Position numbers and translations under genes: made by a program
Part shown: positions 16,562 through 27,680 of the stretch, piece by piece
Layout: every line of letters starts with the position of its first letter
Numbering within the stretch: position 1 is the stretch's first letter
Notes under the pieces: model-generated
What the model was told of the DNA's origin: nothing
The model's input: only the letters and a program-made list of their open reading frames with translations
Database searches by the model: none
Source of the DNA: Microbispora sp. ZYX-F-249
Lineage (GTDB): Bacteria; Actinomycetota; Actinomycetes; Streptosporangiales; Streptosporangiaceae
Direction: 5' to 3'
Assembly: GCF_039649665.1 (NCBI RefSeq)
Contig: NZ_JBDJAW010000033.1
Location: 1 to 64,000, forward strand
DNA length: 64,000 nt

Positions 16562-18199
16562 TCAGGCCGACTGCCGCAACGACATCACCGCCCACGGCGC
16601 GAGTTCGACGTCGAGGTCGAGCACACCGGTGCCGGGCACGGTCAGCGTGAACCTGAGGAGCGAGTCGGCCACCGCGCGCAGGTGCGCGCTCTCGGCCCGG
16701 GACGGGTTGAGGGGAGACCCGAGCCGATACCAGGCCTCGGCGGCGTTCCCGTGCTCCCAGTCCACGATCTCGACGAGGAACGCGGTGCCCGGCTCCAGCC
16801 CGCCGATCGAGTGGCGGATCCTCCGGCTCGGCCCCACCTCGGCCAGCGCGCGTGCCGCCGCGTACGAGCTCTGCGCCCGGACACCCCGCAGGGCCATGTC
16901 CTCGGGGTAGTTGAAGAACACCGCCGACACGGCCGAGGTCCGGCTGTCCCGGGTCACGACCCCGGTCGGCGTCGCGAGGAGCAGCCGGTCGCCGAGCCGC
17001 GCGAGCATCGTGAACGCGTGGAAGGCGGGCTTGTGGACGCCCCACTCGTTCACCAGGCCGAACCCGCCGTGGAACGGGCCGATTCCGGCGCCGCCCTCCT
17101 CGAACACGTCGGTGAAGGTCCAGTAGGAGATCGAGTCGGCGAGGGTGGCGCACCGCAGGTACGCCCGGGTGATGTAGGCCGCCGCGGACGGCGTGTCGTG
17201 GACGAAGTCGCGGGATGACGGCGACGTCGACCACTCCGTGATGTGGATCTCCGCTTCGGGATAGGCGCTGTTCTCGACGAGCTCGCGGAGCAGGGTGAGG
17301 TCGTCGAACGTCGCGTCGGCGTACCGGGTGATCTGCACCGCCTCGCCGTCGGCGGCGAAGGCGAAGTCGGTGGGGTAGGTGTGGGTCGAGACGAAGTCGA
17401 CCGGGAGGTCGCGCTTGGCGCACCAGGTGAGGAAGTCCTCGATCCAGACCGGGCGCCAGTCGAGCGCGTCCACGTCGGCCGCGGCGGCCGTCGCGTGGGT
17501 CGCGGAGCGGTCCTCGACCTCGCCGCTGTAGCGGTCGTCGGGCACGAAGACGCTCGTCGCGGGCCCGCCCACCTTCAACGCGGGGTCGATCCTCTTGATC
17601 GCCGTCACGGTCTGCTCGTACAGCTCGAAGTACTCGGTCTTCGTCCCGGTCCAGAAGTGGGGAACCAGGTTCGGCTCGTTCCACACCTCGAACCGCCACT
17701 CCCGCACCTCGTCGAGGCCGTACCGGTCGATCCAGTGCCCGACCGTCCTCGTGACCAGCTCGACCCAGCGCGCCATGTCCTTGGGCGGGCTGCAGTGGGC
17801 GCCCCACCAGAACACGGTCTCGGTCTCCGTCGCCAGCTCGCGCGGCATGAAGCCGAGCTCGACGAACGGACGGACACCGTGGTCGAGGATGAAGTCGAAC
17901 ACCTTGTCCACGTAGCTGAACGTGTACACGGGCGAGGCGAGGGGTGCGTCAGGGCCGAAACCACCGCCGTAGCTCTCCCGGTACACGAACATGTCGTCGT
18001 GGAAGACGCCGTGGAAACGGACGTACCGGAACCCGCACGCGGCCACGGCCTCGGCGAACTGCTGCTGCCAGTCCGCACGCAGCGCCTCGTTCGCCCGCCC
18101 GGCGCCGACGCACCTGGCCCAGACGTGCGGGAACGGACTCTCGTCGCACGGTTCTCCGTCGATCCGCAACCGGTGGCCGGACACGCCGTCACTCGTCAT
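16562..18199 (-). CDS. GH39 beta-xylosidase-like glycosidase
   Basis: A 545-residue protein without a signal peptide, so probably cytoplasmic. The GH39 barrel is recognisable: YVRFHGVFHDDMFVY near the N-terminus, the acid/base Glu in FEVWNEPNLVPHFW, and the nucleophile Glu in IHITEWSTSP. A beta-sandwich C-terminal region follows. GH39 enzymes remove xylose or related sugars from short oligosaccharides or glycosides. The gene is divergent from a LacI-type regulator across 187 bases, and that regulator probably represses it. Confidence 0.87.
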   Translation of the reverse strand: MTSDGVSGHRLRIDGEPCDESPFPHVWARCVGAGRANEALRADWQQQFAEAVAACGFRYVRFHGVFHDDMFVYRESYGGGFGPDAPLASPVYTFSYVDKVFDFILDHGVRPFVELGFMPRELATETETVFWWGAHCSPPKDMARWVELVTRTVGHWIDRYGLDEVREWRFEVWNEPNLVPHFWTGTKTEYFELYEQTVTAIKRIDPALKVGGPATSVFVPDDRYSGEVEDRSATHATAAAADVDALDWRPVWIEDFLTWCAKRDLPVDFVSTHTYPTDFAFAADGEAVQITRYADATFDDLTLLRELVENSAYPEAEIHITEWSTSPSSRDFVHDTPSAAAYITRAYLRCATLADSISYWTFTDVFEEGGAGIGPFHGGFGLVNEWGVHKPAFHAFTMLARLGDRLLLATPTGVVTRDSRTSAVSAVFFNYPEDMALRGVRAQSSYAAARALAEVGPSRRIRHSIGGLEPGTAFLVEIVDWEHGNAAEAWYRLGSPLNPSRAESAHLRAVADSLLRFTLTVPGTGVLDLDVELAPWAVMSLRQSA

Positions 18200-18348
18200 G
18201 ATCTCACTTCCGGCTTCGCAGGCATGCTGCTCCGAAAAACTTTCGCAACTGATTCGATGTGCTCAGGACGCTAAGAGCGTACGTGCGCAGTGTCAACGGG
18301 TGGGCGTGGGCGAATGCCGCGGAGCGGGCGGCGAAAAATCGCCCATGG

Positions 18349-18371
18349 TAAATTCGAAACAATTTCGAAAC
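18349..18371. promoter_or_regulatory. candidate LacI operator, tandem TTCGAA palindromes
   Basis: AATTCGAAAC is followed immediately by AATTTCGAAAC, placing two TTCGAA palindromes 11 bases apart just before the LacI-family gene's ribosome site. A central CG in an AT-rich palindrome is typical of LacI-type operators. A weaker GAAAAACTTTCGC element lies near the GH39 start, at about 18234-18246. The regulator may therefore control itself and GH39. Confidence 0.45.
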
Positions 18372-18386
18372 CCGGAAGGAGCCCTG

Positions 18387-19430
18387 ATGGTGCGGCGAGG
18401 TCGTTCCGAGCGAGCCACCTTGGCGGATGTCGCCCGACTGGCCGGCGTCTCGCCGACGACCGCGTCGAAGGTCCTCAACGGGCGCAGCGACGTGGGGCCG
18501 AACACGCGCGAGCGCGTCCTCGCGGTCATGGCCGAGATCGGCTACAAGCCGACCGCGGCGCGGCACGAGCGGGCACGGGACCGGGCCCTCGTCACCATGC
18601 TCGACTTCGTGGAGTCCCGTTACGCCGGGACGGTGCTCAAGGGGATACTCGTGGCCGCGACCTCCGCGCGGGCCGAGCTCCTCCTCCGCCTGCCCCCCGG
18701 CGAGCCGATCAGCACGAGCCGTACGGCGGCCCGTGGATGGATGGAGGAGCAGAAGGAGTCCGGCGTCGCCGGTCTCGTCGCGCTCGCCGTCGCCGTGCCC
18801 GACGCGGTGCTCCTCGCCGCGGAGGATCTCGAGGTGCCCGTCGTGTCGATCGACCCGATCGACACGACCGAATCACGCGTCGTCAGCATCGGCTCCACCA
18901 ACTGGGCGGGCGGTCGCTCGGCGACCGAGCACGTCATCCAGCTCGGCCATCGCAGGATCGCCTGGATCGGCGGCCCGCCGGGCTCCGCCCCCTCGGTGGA
19001 ACGCTTCCACGGGTACCAGGCCGCACTCGACTCGGCCGGCCTCACACCGGACCGCGCGCTGATCCGCCACGAGGCGTTCTCCGTCGAGGCGGGCCTGCGG
19101 CACGGCCGTGACATCCTCGCGCTCGCCGAGCGGCCGACCGCGATCGTCGCCGGCAACGACGAGATCGCCGTCGGCGTCCTCGCCGCGGCCAAGGAACTGC
19201 ACATCACGGTCCCGGGGGAGCTGTCGGTCACCGGGTTCGACGACACCCCGCAGACCGAGTGGACCACACCCCGGCTCACCTCCGTCCGGCAGCCTCTCGT
19301 CGGCATGGGCCGGATGGCCGTCGAGACCGTCCTCGGCATGGCGGACGGCGTCCAGCCCGCCTCCCGGCACCTCCAGCTGGCGACGACCCTCAGCGTCCGC
19401 GACTCGACGGGCCCCGTCCCGTCTGCCTGA
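18387..19430 (+). CDS. LacI-family transcriptional regulator
   Basis: A 347-residue repressor with the LacI helix-turn-helix at the start (ATLADVARLAGVSPTTASKVLNG) and a periplasmic-binding-like effector domain (GHRRIAWIGGPP, GNDEIAVGVL, VTGFDDTP). The ATG at 18387 follows a GGAAGGAG ribosome site; the frame is open far upstream, but that part is antisense to GH39. It is divergent from GH39, so xylo-oligosaccharide or glycoside sensing is a reasonable inference. Its last 41 bases overlap the convergent CopD-CtaG gene. Confidence 0.88.
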   Translation: MVRRGRSERATLADVARLAGVSPTTASKVLNGRSDVGPNTRERVLAVMAEIGYKPTAARHERARDRALVTMLDFVESRYAGTVLKGILVAATSARAELLLRLPPGEPISTSRTAARGWMEEQKESGVAGLVALAVAVPDAVLLAAEDLEVPVVSIDPIDTTESRVVSIGSTNWAGGRSATEHVIQLGHRRIAWIGGPPGSAPSVERFHGYQAALDSAGLTPDRALIRHEAFSVEAGLRHGRDILALAERPTAIVAGNDEIAVGVLAAAKELHITVPGELSVTGFDDTPQTEWTTPRLTSVRQPLVGMGRMAVETVLGMADGVQPASRHLQLATTLSVRDSTGPVPSA

Positions 19431-21291
19431 TCCGCCCGGGCCCGGACACCGCGCCGGCCCGCGCCGCGCGCTGCCGGACGAGCAGCAGCGCGAGCAGGCC
19501 CGCGAGGACGGCGACGGTCGCGCCCGTGCCGAGCAACGCCCCCAGCTGCTGGTCGGCCGCGCGATCCGGCGCCCACGGCAGTTCCAGCGCCGCGTACCAT
19601 TCCGGCGCCTGCGGCGGCCCCGCGAGCACCGCCAGCCCCGTCCACGCGCGTACGGCGATCGCCCCCGTGAGTATCCAGGCGCGGACCTGCGGCCGGATCG
19701 CGTGCGGAAGCGGGTCCACACCGGCCGCCACCGTGAGGAAGAGCACGGCGGTGACCGTCACCACCGCCTGCGCGGCCAGCCGCAGGGCGAGGCTCGGCTG
19801 AGCGTGGCCGAACAGGCCCGTCAGGTACAGCACCGGGTACGGCAGCGCGTACAGCGCCAGGACGGTCACCGGGTGGGACAGCGCACGGCCGGCCGGGCCG
19901 GCGAAGGGCTCGGACCCCGGGTGAGCGCGCCGCCACAGTGTCACCGGGGCTCCGAAGACGAGCAGGACGGGCCCCACGGCGCCGAGCAGCGCGTACTGCG
20001 CCGCGTGCGCGGAGAACACCGCGGGCGCGTAGGCCGCCACCCCTCCCGACGTGGCGTAGCCGAGCACGACCAGGCCGGCGACCCAGGACGCGGTGCGTCC
20101 GGCCGGCCATCTCTCGCCGTCGCCCGGCGACGCGGCGCGCGACAGCCGCCGCACGCCGGCCAGGTACGCGGCGAGGGCCGCGGCCAGCAGGAGCAGCGCG
20201 ATCGGGTCGGGCCGCACCTCGGTGGCGAGCGTGCCCGGCGTGAGCGCGGGCAGGGCGTATCCCAGCGCGTCGTGCTGGTGCGCGGCCGCCTCCGTGGGCG
20301 GCGGGGGCGTGCGGCCCAGCGCCACGGCCAGGCCCAGGGTGCCGGCCATCACCGCGATCTCGCCGCAGGCGAGGCGGAGGAACGGCGCGCGGGCCACGCC
20401 GGACTCCATCGCCCCGATGGTCCTGCGCCGGTGCCGCCACCCGAACCAGCAGAGCACGGCCAGCGCGGCGACCTTGGCCAGCACGAGCAGGCCGTACCTC
20501 GACTGCCACAGCAGGGGCAGCGAGCCGAGCCTGACCCAGGCGTTGAGCGCGCCGGACGTCCCGACGGCGGCGAAGCAGCCCAGCGCGAGCGTGCTGAAGC
20601 GGCGCACGGCGACGGTGAGCCCGGGCGCGGCGCGCAGGTGCGCCACGAGGGCGTACAGGCCGCCGACCCACAGCGCGACGGCCGCGACGTGCGCCATCAG
20701 GCTGAGGACGGCGAGGTTGTGGTCGGCGGCCGAGGCCGAGTGGCCCACGTACGCCGGGGGCAGCACCGCGAGCACCGCCACCGCGAGCAGCGCGGGCCGC
20801 ACCAGTGCGGACCGGTGCCGGGGCCCGTGCGGCAGGAGCGACCCGGCGGCGACCATCAGGGCCGCGACCGTCACCGTCAGGAACGCCTGTCCCTGCGGGA
20901 TGTAGAAGAGGAAGGCGGACAGCGCGCCGGAGCGCAGCGCGTCGCCCGGGGGCAGCCCGAGGAAGTCCGACAGCGTCAGGACCTCGGTGACCGCCGCGCT
21001 CGCCGCCCAGCCGAGCGCCCAGGCCCCGGCCGACCGCATGACGGCCCTGCCGCTCGCGGGGGCGAGGACGACGGCGGCCAGCAGGACCCCGACCGTGGCG
21101 ACGGCGCAGGCGTCGTGCACGAGGCGCACGACCGGCAGACCCCACGTGGTCAGGGCGCCGGGGGAGGGCAGCCCCTGGATCGCCGGTCGCGGCCTGCCGC
21201 CGCCGAACCACAGGGCGAGCGCCAGTACGGCGAACGCCGTCGCGGCGACGGCGGGATCGACCACGCGGCGGTGGCGCGGGGGGTGTGTCAT
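19390..21291 (-). CDS. CopD-CtaG fusion membrane protein (copper handling / cytochrome oxidase assembly)
   Basis: A 633-residue integral membrane protein of two parts. The N-terminal half has a CopD-like core (DHNLAVLSLMAHVAAVALWVGGLYAL). The C-terminal half is a CtaG/Caa3-type domain (FSAHAAQYALLGAVGPVLLVFGAPVTL). The fusion is common in actinomycetes, where it is thought to move copper into the cell or to cytochrome c oxidase. The start at 21291 follows a GAGGA sequence. Other copper genes lie 4-7 kb to the right (YcnI, PCuAC), so the region as a whole concerns copper supply. Confidence 0.87.
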   Translation of the reverse strand: MTHPPRHRRVVDPAVAATAFAVLALALWFGGGRPRPAIQGLPSPGALTTWGLPVVRLVHDACAVATVGVLLAAVVLAPASGRAVMRSAGAWALGWAASAAVTEVLTLSDFLGLPPGDALRSGALSAFLFYIPQGQAFLTVTVAALMVAAGSLLPHGPRHRSALVRPALLAVAVLAVLPPAYVGHSASAADHNLAVLSLMAHVAAVALWVGGLYALVAHLRAAPGLTVAVRRFSTLALGCFAAVGTSGALNAWVRLGSLPLLWQSRYGLLVLAKVAALAVLCWFGWRHRRRTIGAMESGVARAPFLRLACGEIAVMAGTLGLAVALGRTPPPPTEAAAHQHDALGYALPALTPGTLATEVRPDPIALLLLAAALAAYLAGVRRLSRAASPGDGERWPAGRTASWVAGLVVLGYATSGGVAAYAPAVFSAHAAQYALLGAVGPVLLVFGAPVTLWRRAHPGSEPFAGPAGRALSHPVTVLALYALPYPVLYLTGLFGHAQPSLALRLAAQAVVTVTAVLFLTVAAGVDPLPHAIRPQVRAWILTGAIAVRAWTGLAVLAGPPQAPEWYAALELPWAPDRAADQQLGALLGTGATVAVLAGLLALLLVRQRAARAGAVSGPGRIRQTGRGPSSRGR

Positions 21292-21557
21292 CGTCGGAGT
21301 CCTCGGCTCGGCACCGTTGATCGGTGCGAGTATGACCCAAATGCTCCTTTCGGTGTGCGGCCGGGTGCGAGCATCGGCCGCCGCCCCCGCATCCGGGCGA
21401 CGTTCAGGGTCACGTCTCGGGTGCTCTCGTTCCTCTCGTCAGGTGTGAGCCCGTAGGGGAGAAGCCCGGGTGACGGGCGCGGTCTCGCGGGGTCGGATGC
21501 GAGACACCGCGCTGATCGGGACAAGGGCCGGTCTTCCTCGGTGCGTCCGGACACGGA

Positions 21558-21573
21558 TTGTTAGCGCTAACAA
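21558..21573. promoter_or_regulatory. LacI-family operator TTGTTAGCGCTAACAA
   Basis: A perfect 16-base palindrome with the TTAGCGCTAA core typical of actinomycete LacI-family sugar repressors. It is 577 bases before the alpha-galactosidase start and 267 bases before the CopD-CtaG start, unusually far from any gene it might control. Confidence 0.6.
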
Positions 21574-21833
21574 ATCGACTGCAGGGGTGCTCCTCTCCCT
21601 GAGGGGACCGAAGGCGCTGATGTAGCGGAGCAAATACGACGCGGCGAGTGTCGTCAAGGGACCCCGGCCGGGACCGCCGCGGCGCCTGCGCCGCGCCGGG
21701 CGCTCAGCTGCTGTCATCGGGGCGGGATCGCCCGTCTCGTCGCCGGCGGAGCCCTCTGAAGGTTTCATCGGCCGGAGCGCGGGTGAGGGCCCGATTCACC
21801 GGGTCCGGGAGTCGTGCGACGCGGGGCGTCCGC

Positions 21834-21884
21834 GCGAATCGATTCGCCAATGGTCTTGACACTGCTCGCGGAGATTTCCACACT
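21834..21884 (+). promoter_or_regulatory. candidate alpha-galactosidase promoter with adjacent palindrome
   Basis: GCGAATCGATTCGC (21834-21847) is a perfect 14-base palindrome. Nine bases later comes a consensus -35 box TTGACA (21856-21861), then a 17-base spacer and a weak -10 CACACT (21879-21884). If used, it gives a leader of about 255 bases for the alpha-galactosidase gene, with the palindrome well placed for a regulator. Confidence 0.45.
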
Positions 21885-21924
21885 GAGTGCGCGTTCGGCT
21901 TCCTCCTGCCGGGGTCGGTGATGA

Positions 21925-23910
<1,986 letters not shown>

Positions 23911-23950
23911 CCTCTCACCGCATGCCTGCGCCGGGACGGCGCTGTCCGTC

Positions 23951-24219
23951 CCGGCGCCGGCCGCGCTCCTCACGGGCGTGCTCGTGGTCGCGGCCGTCGC
24001 GGCGGGCTTCTCGCGGTGTGCGGAAGATCGCAGGCGGGACCGGCCGAGATCGCCCGCGTGTGAGACAATCCCCGCGACATGCGCGCCTCACTCTCCTTCC
24101 GGCTCGCGCGGTCGGCCGCCTTCTCGGCCGTCTGCGTGCTCCTCGCCGTCGGCGCGCACCGGTTCGCCGGGGGAGGCGGGCCGACGCCGGCCGCGCTCCT
24201 CACGGGCGTGCTCGTGGTC
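23951..24219 (+). repeat. 39-base direct repeat, period 230, copied from a coding sequence
   Basis: Bases 23951-23989 match 24181-24219 at 38 of 39 positions (35 in a row identical). The second copy lies inside the membrane-protein gene at 24079 (residues about 35-47); the first lies in the gap before it. Similarity continues weakly into GCGGCCGTCGC. The pattern suggests partial duplication of that gene's 5' part, with the left copy decayed. Confidence 0.75.
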
Positions 24220-24672
24220 TCGGCGGGCGCGGCCGTCGCCGCGGGCCGGGAGCGATCACCCCAGGCGATCGTCGGGCTGCTGCTCGGCGCTCAGGCATTC
24301 CTGCACTTCCTCCTCGATGTCACGGCCTCCGCCGCCGATGCGGGGCATGCCACGTGGCACGGCGGTCTGAGCGCACAGACCGGAATGCTCACCGCCCACC
24401 TCACCGCGGCGCTGCTGACCGGCTGGTGGCTGGCGCGCGGCGAGGAGGCCCTGTGGTCCGTGCTGCGGGGGATCGGCGCCGGGGCGGGGCGCTGCCTGCG
24501 GGCGGTGGCCGCGCTCTTGGCCGCGCTCTCGGCACCGCTGGACGCGGATCTCGCGGCCGCCCGGCGTCCTCGCCGGCGCCCGGCGGCCGGTGCCGGGCGC
24601 CCCCCGCGCAGCGCGGGCGTGCTCCGGCACGCGGTCGTCCGCCGCGGGCCTCCGGTTCTTCCCGTCTTCTGA
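24079..24672 (+). CDS. small membrane protein, paralogue of the one at 27681-28244
   Basis: A 197-residue protein with about four hydrophobic segments and a basic C-terminal tail. No function is established that I know of. It shares clear sequence with the gene at 27681-28244: both begin with LARxAAFSAVC, both have a central Ala-rich segment ending in SAADA or SAADG, both contain a GML-x-AH helix followed by LARGEEALW or LARGEAALW, and both end with RRGPP. The paralogues flank the copper genes YcnI, Dyp and PCuAC, so a role in copper handling is possible. Transcribed towards ycnI, 102 bases away. Confidence 0.7.
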   Translation: MRASLSFRLARSAAFSAVCVLLAVGAHRFAGGGGPTPAALLTGVLVVSAGAAVAAGRERSPQAIVGLLLGAQAFLHFLLDVTASAADAGHATWHGGLSAQTGMLTAHLTAALLTGWWLARGEEALWSVLRGIGAGAGRCLRAVAALLAALSAPLDADLAAARRPRRRPAAGAGRPPRSAGVLRHAVVRRGPPVLPVF

Positions 24673-24774
24673 GCTTCACGCGCGGGCGGCGCGTATCTCC
24701 CAGGGGATCGGTCTGTCCCCTTCTGGGCCACGCTCGCGCGCCTCCGTACCATCGCAGACGACTGGAGAACCCCC

Positions 24775-25509
24775 ATGACCTCGTACGTCCGCCGTGCGGC
24801 CGCCGTCACCGCCGGTGCCCTCGCGCTCACCCTCGGCCTCGCCGTTCCCGCCCTCGCCCACGTGACCGTCAACCCCGGCAGCGCAGTCCAGGGCAGCTGG
24901 ACCAAGATCGCCTTCCGGGTCCCCAACGAGCGCGACAACGCCTCGACCACCAAGGTGGAGGTCGAGTTCCCCACCGACCACCCGCTGCCGTTCGTCTCAG
25001 TCCGCCCGGTCCCCGGCTGGGACGTCAAGCTCACCCGCGGCAAGCTGCCCAAGCCCGTCGTGTCGGACTCGGGCGACACGATCACCGAGTCGGTGCTGAA
25101 GATCACCTGGTCCGGCGGGAAGATCGAGTCCGGCCAGTTCCAGGAGTTCGAGGCGTCGGTCGGCCCGCTGCCGAAGAACGTGGACGCGCTCGCGTTCCCC
25201 ACCGTGCAGACCTACTCCAACGACGAGGTGGTCAAGTGGGCGGACGCGCCGAAGGCCGACGGGTCCGAGCCCGAACATCCCGCGCCGACACTGAAGCTCG
25301 TCGCCGCCGAGGAGGGGGAGGACGACCATGACGGCGCCGCCTCCGCCTCGCCTGCCGCCGCCCCCACGGTCGCGGCGGCCGCCGCGGACGATGACGACGA
25401 CGAGGGCGGAAACACCACCCCGGCCCTGGTGCTCGGCGGCATCGGCCTCGTCGCCGGCCTGGTCGGGGCCGGCGCGGGCATCACGGCCCTGCGCCGCTCC
25501 CGCGGCTGA
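24775..25509 (+). CDS. YcnI-like copper-binding protein (DUF1775)
   Basis: A 244-residue exported protein. The signal peptide ends at ALA, so the mature protein begins with His (AHVTVNPGSA), the residue that binds copper in YcnI homologues. The DUF1775 domain covers about residues 28-165, with the Trp near VVKWAD expected near the metal. A charged Asp/Glu linker and a C-terminal membrane anchor (LVLGGIGLVAGLVGAGAGITAL) with basic residues follow. It probably presents or buffers copper at the membrane surface, with the PCuAC and CopD-CtaG proteins nearby. A good hairpin terminator follows. Confidence 0.9.
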   Translation: MTSYVRRAAAVTAGALALTLGLAVPALAHVTVNPGSAVQGSWTKIAFRVPNERDNASTTKVEVEFPTDHPLPFVSVRPVPGWDVKLTRGKLPKPVVSDSGDTITESVLKITWSGGKIESGQFQEFEASVGPLPKNVDALAFPTVQTYSNDEVVKWADAPKADGSEPEHPAPTLKLVAAEEGEDDHDGAASASPAAAPTVAAAAADDDDDEGGNTTPALVLGGIGLVAGLVGAGAGITALRRSRG

Positions 25510-25527
25510 CCGGCGCGGTCCCTGCAT

Positions 25528-25567
25528 GGAGCCCCCTTGCCGGTCACACGGCCCGGAAGGGGGCTCC
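25528..25567. terminator. terminator between ycnI-like and Dyp peroxidase genes
   Basis: GGAGCCCCCTT pairs perfectly with AAGGGGGCTCC across an 18-base loop, 18 bases after the ycnI stop. The next minus-strand gene ends about 214 bases further on. The 213 bases in between show nothing recognisable. Confidence 0.75.
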
Positions 25568-25780
25568 CCCGTCGTGGTGCGACGGCGGCGGCGCCGGTCA
25601 GGCCACGCCTCCGGTGGCGCGCTCGTTCTGACCAGTGACCCAGCGGCCATCCCGACCGACGCAGAACGCCACCGACGCCGGCCGCATCGGACGGCTGCCC
25701 GAGCCGGCCGGGCGGGTCATAGCGACGATCATCTGCAGGGCCTCGGCCGAGTCGGCGCCGCGCAGCAGGCCGCGCGACGG

Positions 25781-26983
25781 TCAGGTCAGGAGGGTCTCTC
25801 CGATCCAGCCGTCCGGGGAGCATCCGGGCGGTACGGCGAAGACGGCCGACCCGATGGGGGTCGTCCACTGGTTCAGCAGATCCATCTCCGCCAGCCGCGC
25901 CTGGATCGGGACGAACTGCCGTGCCACGTCGGCCTGGTAGGACGCGAACAGCAGGCCCGCGTCCGGTCGTCCCTCCGGGCTCAGGCCGTCCTCGTAGTTG
26001 TAGGCCCGTCGCAGGACGCGCATGCCCGGGTCGGCCGTCCGAGCGCGACGGATGTGCGCGAACTCGGAGATCACCGGCAGGCCCGACGGGCCGAGCGCGG
26101 CGAAGTCGGGCTCGTCGGTCTCGGCCCGGCCGGTCAGCGGCGCACCGTCGTCCAGCCGCCGCCCGACGCTGAACTCCTTGGCCGCACGGTCCGCGGCGTC
26201 CCACTTCTCCAGGTCCATCCGGATGCGGCGCAGCACCAGCGTGGTGCCGCCGCGCAGCCACCCGTCGCGCACCCACACGGCCCGCTCGAAGTCCGCCGAC
26301 CCCGGGCGGGGGTTGACGGTGCCGTCGAGCTGGCCCATCAGGTTGCGCTGGGTGGTGCCCGGTGCCCGGACCTGCGGGCTCTGCCGGAAGCCGTGCTGTG
26401 TCCACCGTACGGTCGCGAAGGAACGGGCGTCCCTGACGAGCACGCGCAGCGCGTGCGCCAGCGTTACGCGGTCGTCCGCACACACCTGCACCAGCAGGTC
26501 GCCGCCGCTCCATCGGGGCTGCAGGGCGTCGACCTTGAAGGCAGGCAGCGGCCGTGGCGCCAGGTGCCCGGCCCCCGCCGCCTCGAACAGCCCGGCGCCG
26601 AACCCGAAGGTGACGGTGAGCCGCGCGGGCAGCAGCGCCAGTTCGGCGTCGGTGTCGGCGAGGGCGGGCTCGCCCCGGGTGAGCCGTCGCGCGTCGTCGG
26701 TCAGCAGCCGCATCAGGCGTGTCAGCGCCACGCGACCGGTTTGCGGCCGCAGGTCGAACCCGGCGAACACCGCGAACGTCTGCGGAGAGGTCGCGACGCC
26801 CGCCTGGTGGACGCCGTGGAAGGGTTCGACGGCGTCACCGCCGGGGAGGGGCGCGGACCCGGCCGCCGCGCGTCCGGCCACGTCAGGTACGGCGCAGGCC
26901 GCCGCGGCGGCGGCGACGGCTCCTCCCGCGAGCAGGCCGCGCCGGGTCAGCCGCCGTCCCGCTCGGAACTCGCGCTCACTCAT
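25781..26983 (-). CDS. Dyp-type haem peroxidase (EfeB-like), Tat-exported
   Basis: A 400-residue protein with a twin-arginine signal (RRLTRRGLLAGG). The Dyp signature GxxDG is present as GQLDG, with its distal Asp, and the likely proximal His lies in EFAHIRRA. RRAYNYEDG is also typical. EfeB-like enzymes act outside the membrane on haem, peroxide or iron. The ATG at 26983 overlaps the stop of the copper-chaperone gene by eight bases; an upstream GTG would overlap by 32 and is less likely. It appears co-transcribed with PCuAC and the membrane protein, a common actinomycete grouping. Confidence 0.88.
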   Translation of the reverse strand: MSEREFRAGRRLTRRGLLAGGAVAAAAAACAVPDVAGRAAAGSAPLPGGDAVEPFHGVHQAGVATSPQTFAVFAGFDLRPQTGRVALTRLMRLLTDDARRLTRGEPALADTDAELALLPARLTVTFGFGAGLFEAAGAGHLAPRPLPAFKVDALQPRWSGGDLLVQVCADDRVTLAHALRVLVRDARSFATVRWTQHGFRQSPQVRAPGTTQRNLMGQLDGTVNPRPGSADFERAVWVRDGWLRGGTTLVLRRIRMDLEKWDAADRAAKEFSVGRRLDDGAPLTGRAETDEPDFAALGPSGLPVISEFAHIRRARTADPGMRVLRRAYNYEDGLSPEGRPDAGLLFASYQADVARQFVPIQARLAEMDLLNQWTTPIGSAVFAVPPGCSPDGWIGETLLT

Positions 26984-27515
26984 GGGGCGCGTAGGACTCG
27001 TTGGCACCGGCGAAGTCCTTGGCCACTGCGGTGAAGGACACCGTCCTGCCGTCCTTCAGGGTGAGCGTGAAGGGCACCTCGGCCCCGGGCTCGACGGCCG
27101 TGCGGACGTCCATGAGCATGATGTGGTCGCCGCCGGGCCGGAGCACGTGCCGCCCGCCGGCGGGGATCACGAACCCGCCCTGCTTGCGGCGCATGGTCGT
27201 GGCTCCGGCGTCTCCGGCGACCTCGTGCAGTTCCACGGACGGGGAGACGGGGGTGCTCGCCCCGACGACGGTGACCGCCTCGCGGCTGGTGTTGACGAGC
27301 GTGCCGAAAGCGGCGCTCATGCCGGAGCGGGCCGTCTTCACCCACGGATCGGCGATCGACAGCGGAGCGGCGGCCGTCGTTGCGGACACGGAGGCGGGGG
27401 CCTGCGCCGCGGCCGGGGAAGCGGCGGTGGTGCCGGCCGGACCGGCGCAGGCGGCCGCGGCGAGTAGGGCGGCGAGCGCCGCCGGGAGGACTCGGTGAAC
27501 GGTCGTGCTGGTCAT
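26976..27515 (-). CDS. periplasmic copper chaperone PCu(A)C, lipoprotein
   Basis: A 179-residue lipoprotein (LLAAAACAGPAG lipobox) with a PCuAC domain. The copper site is visible as His, ten residues, Met, about 22 residues, then His-Ile-Met (HEVAGD ... TTM ... GDHIM), matching the H-x10-M-x21-H-x-M pattern within one residue. Such proteins deliver Cu(I) to the CuA centre of cytochrome oxidase. The ATG at 27515 gives a normal lipoprotein signal; the frame is open for 40 more codons without one. The end overlaps the Dyp peroxidase start. Confidence 0.9.
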   Translation of the reverse strand: MTSTTVHRVLPAALAALLAAAACAGPAGTTAASPAAAQAPASVSATTAAAPLSIADPWVKTARSGMSAAFGTLVNTSREAVTVVGASTPVSPSVELHEVAGDAGATTMRRKQGGFVIPAGGRHVLRPGGDHIMLMDVRTAVEPGAEVPFTLTLKDGRTVSFTAVAKDFAGANESYAPHE

Positions 27516-27680
27516 GCGGAAGCCTTCTCTCGGTCGTCCGGCGGACATGCGGGCGCGTCCCGTGGGCCGGCCAGGGCTCGGCTGAGGAACGGGACATGCG
27601 CGCGGGCATGCTCCGCCGGGAAAGATCATGATCACGTCCCGGGCCGTACGCGGCCGGGGAACGGGGTGAGGAGCGTCGTC

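Noticed and set aside
21439-21768. Minus-strand frame of 109 codons in the gap before the alpha-galactosidase
   Set aside because: Composition unlike a protein, no ribosome site, and it spans a clear LacI operator.
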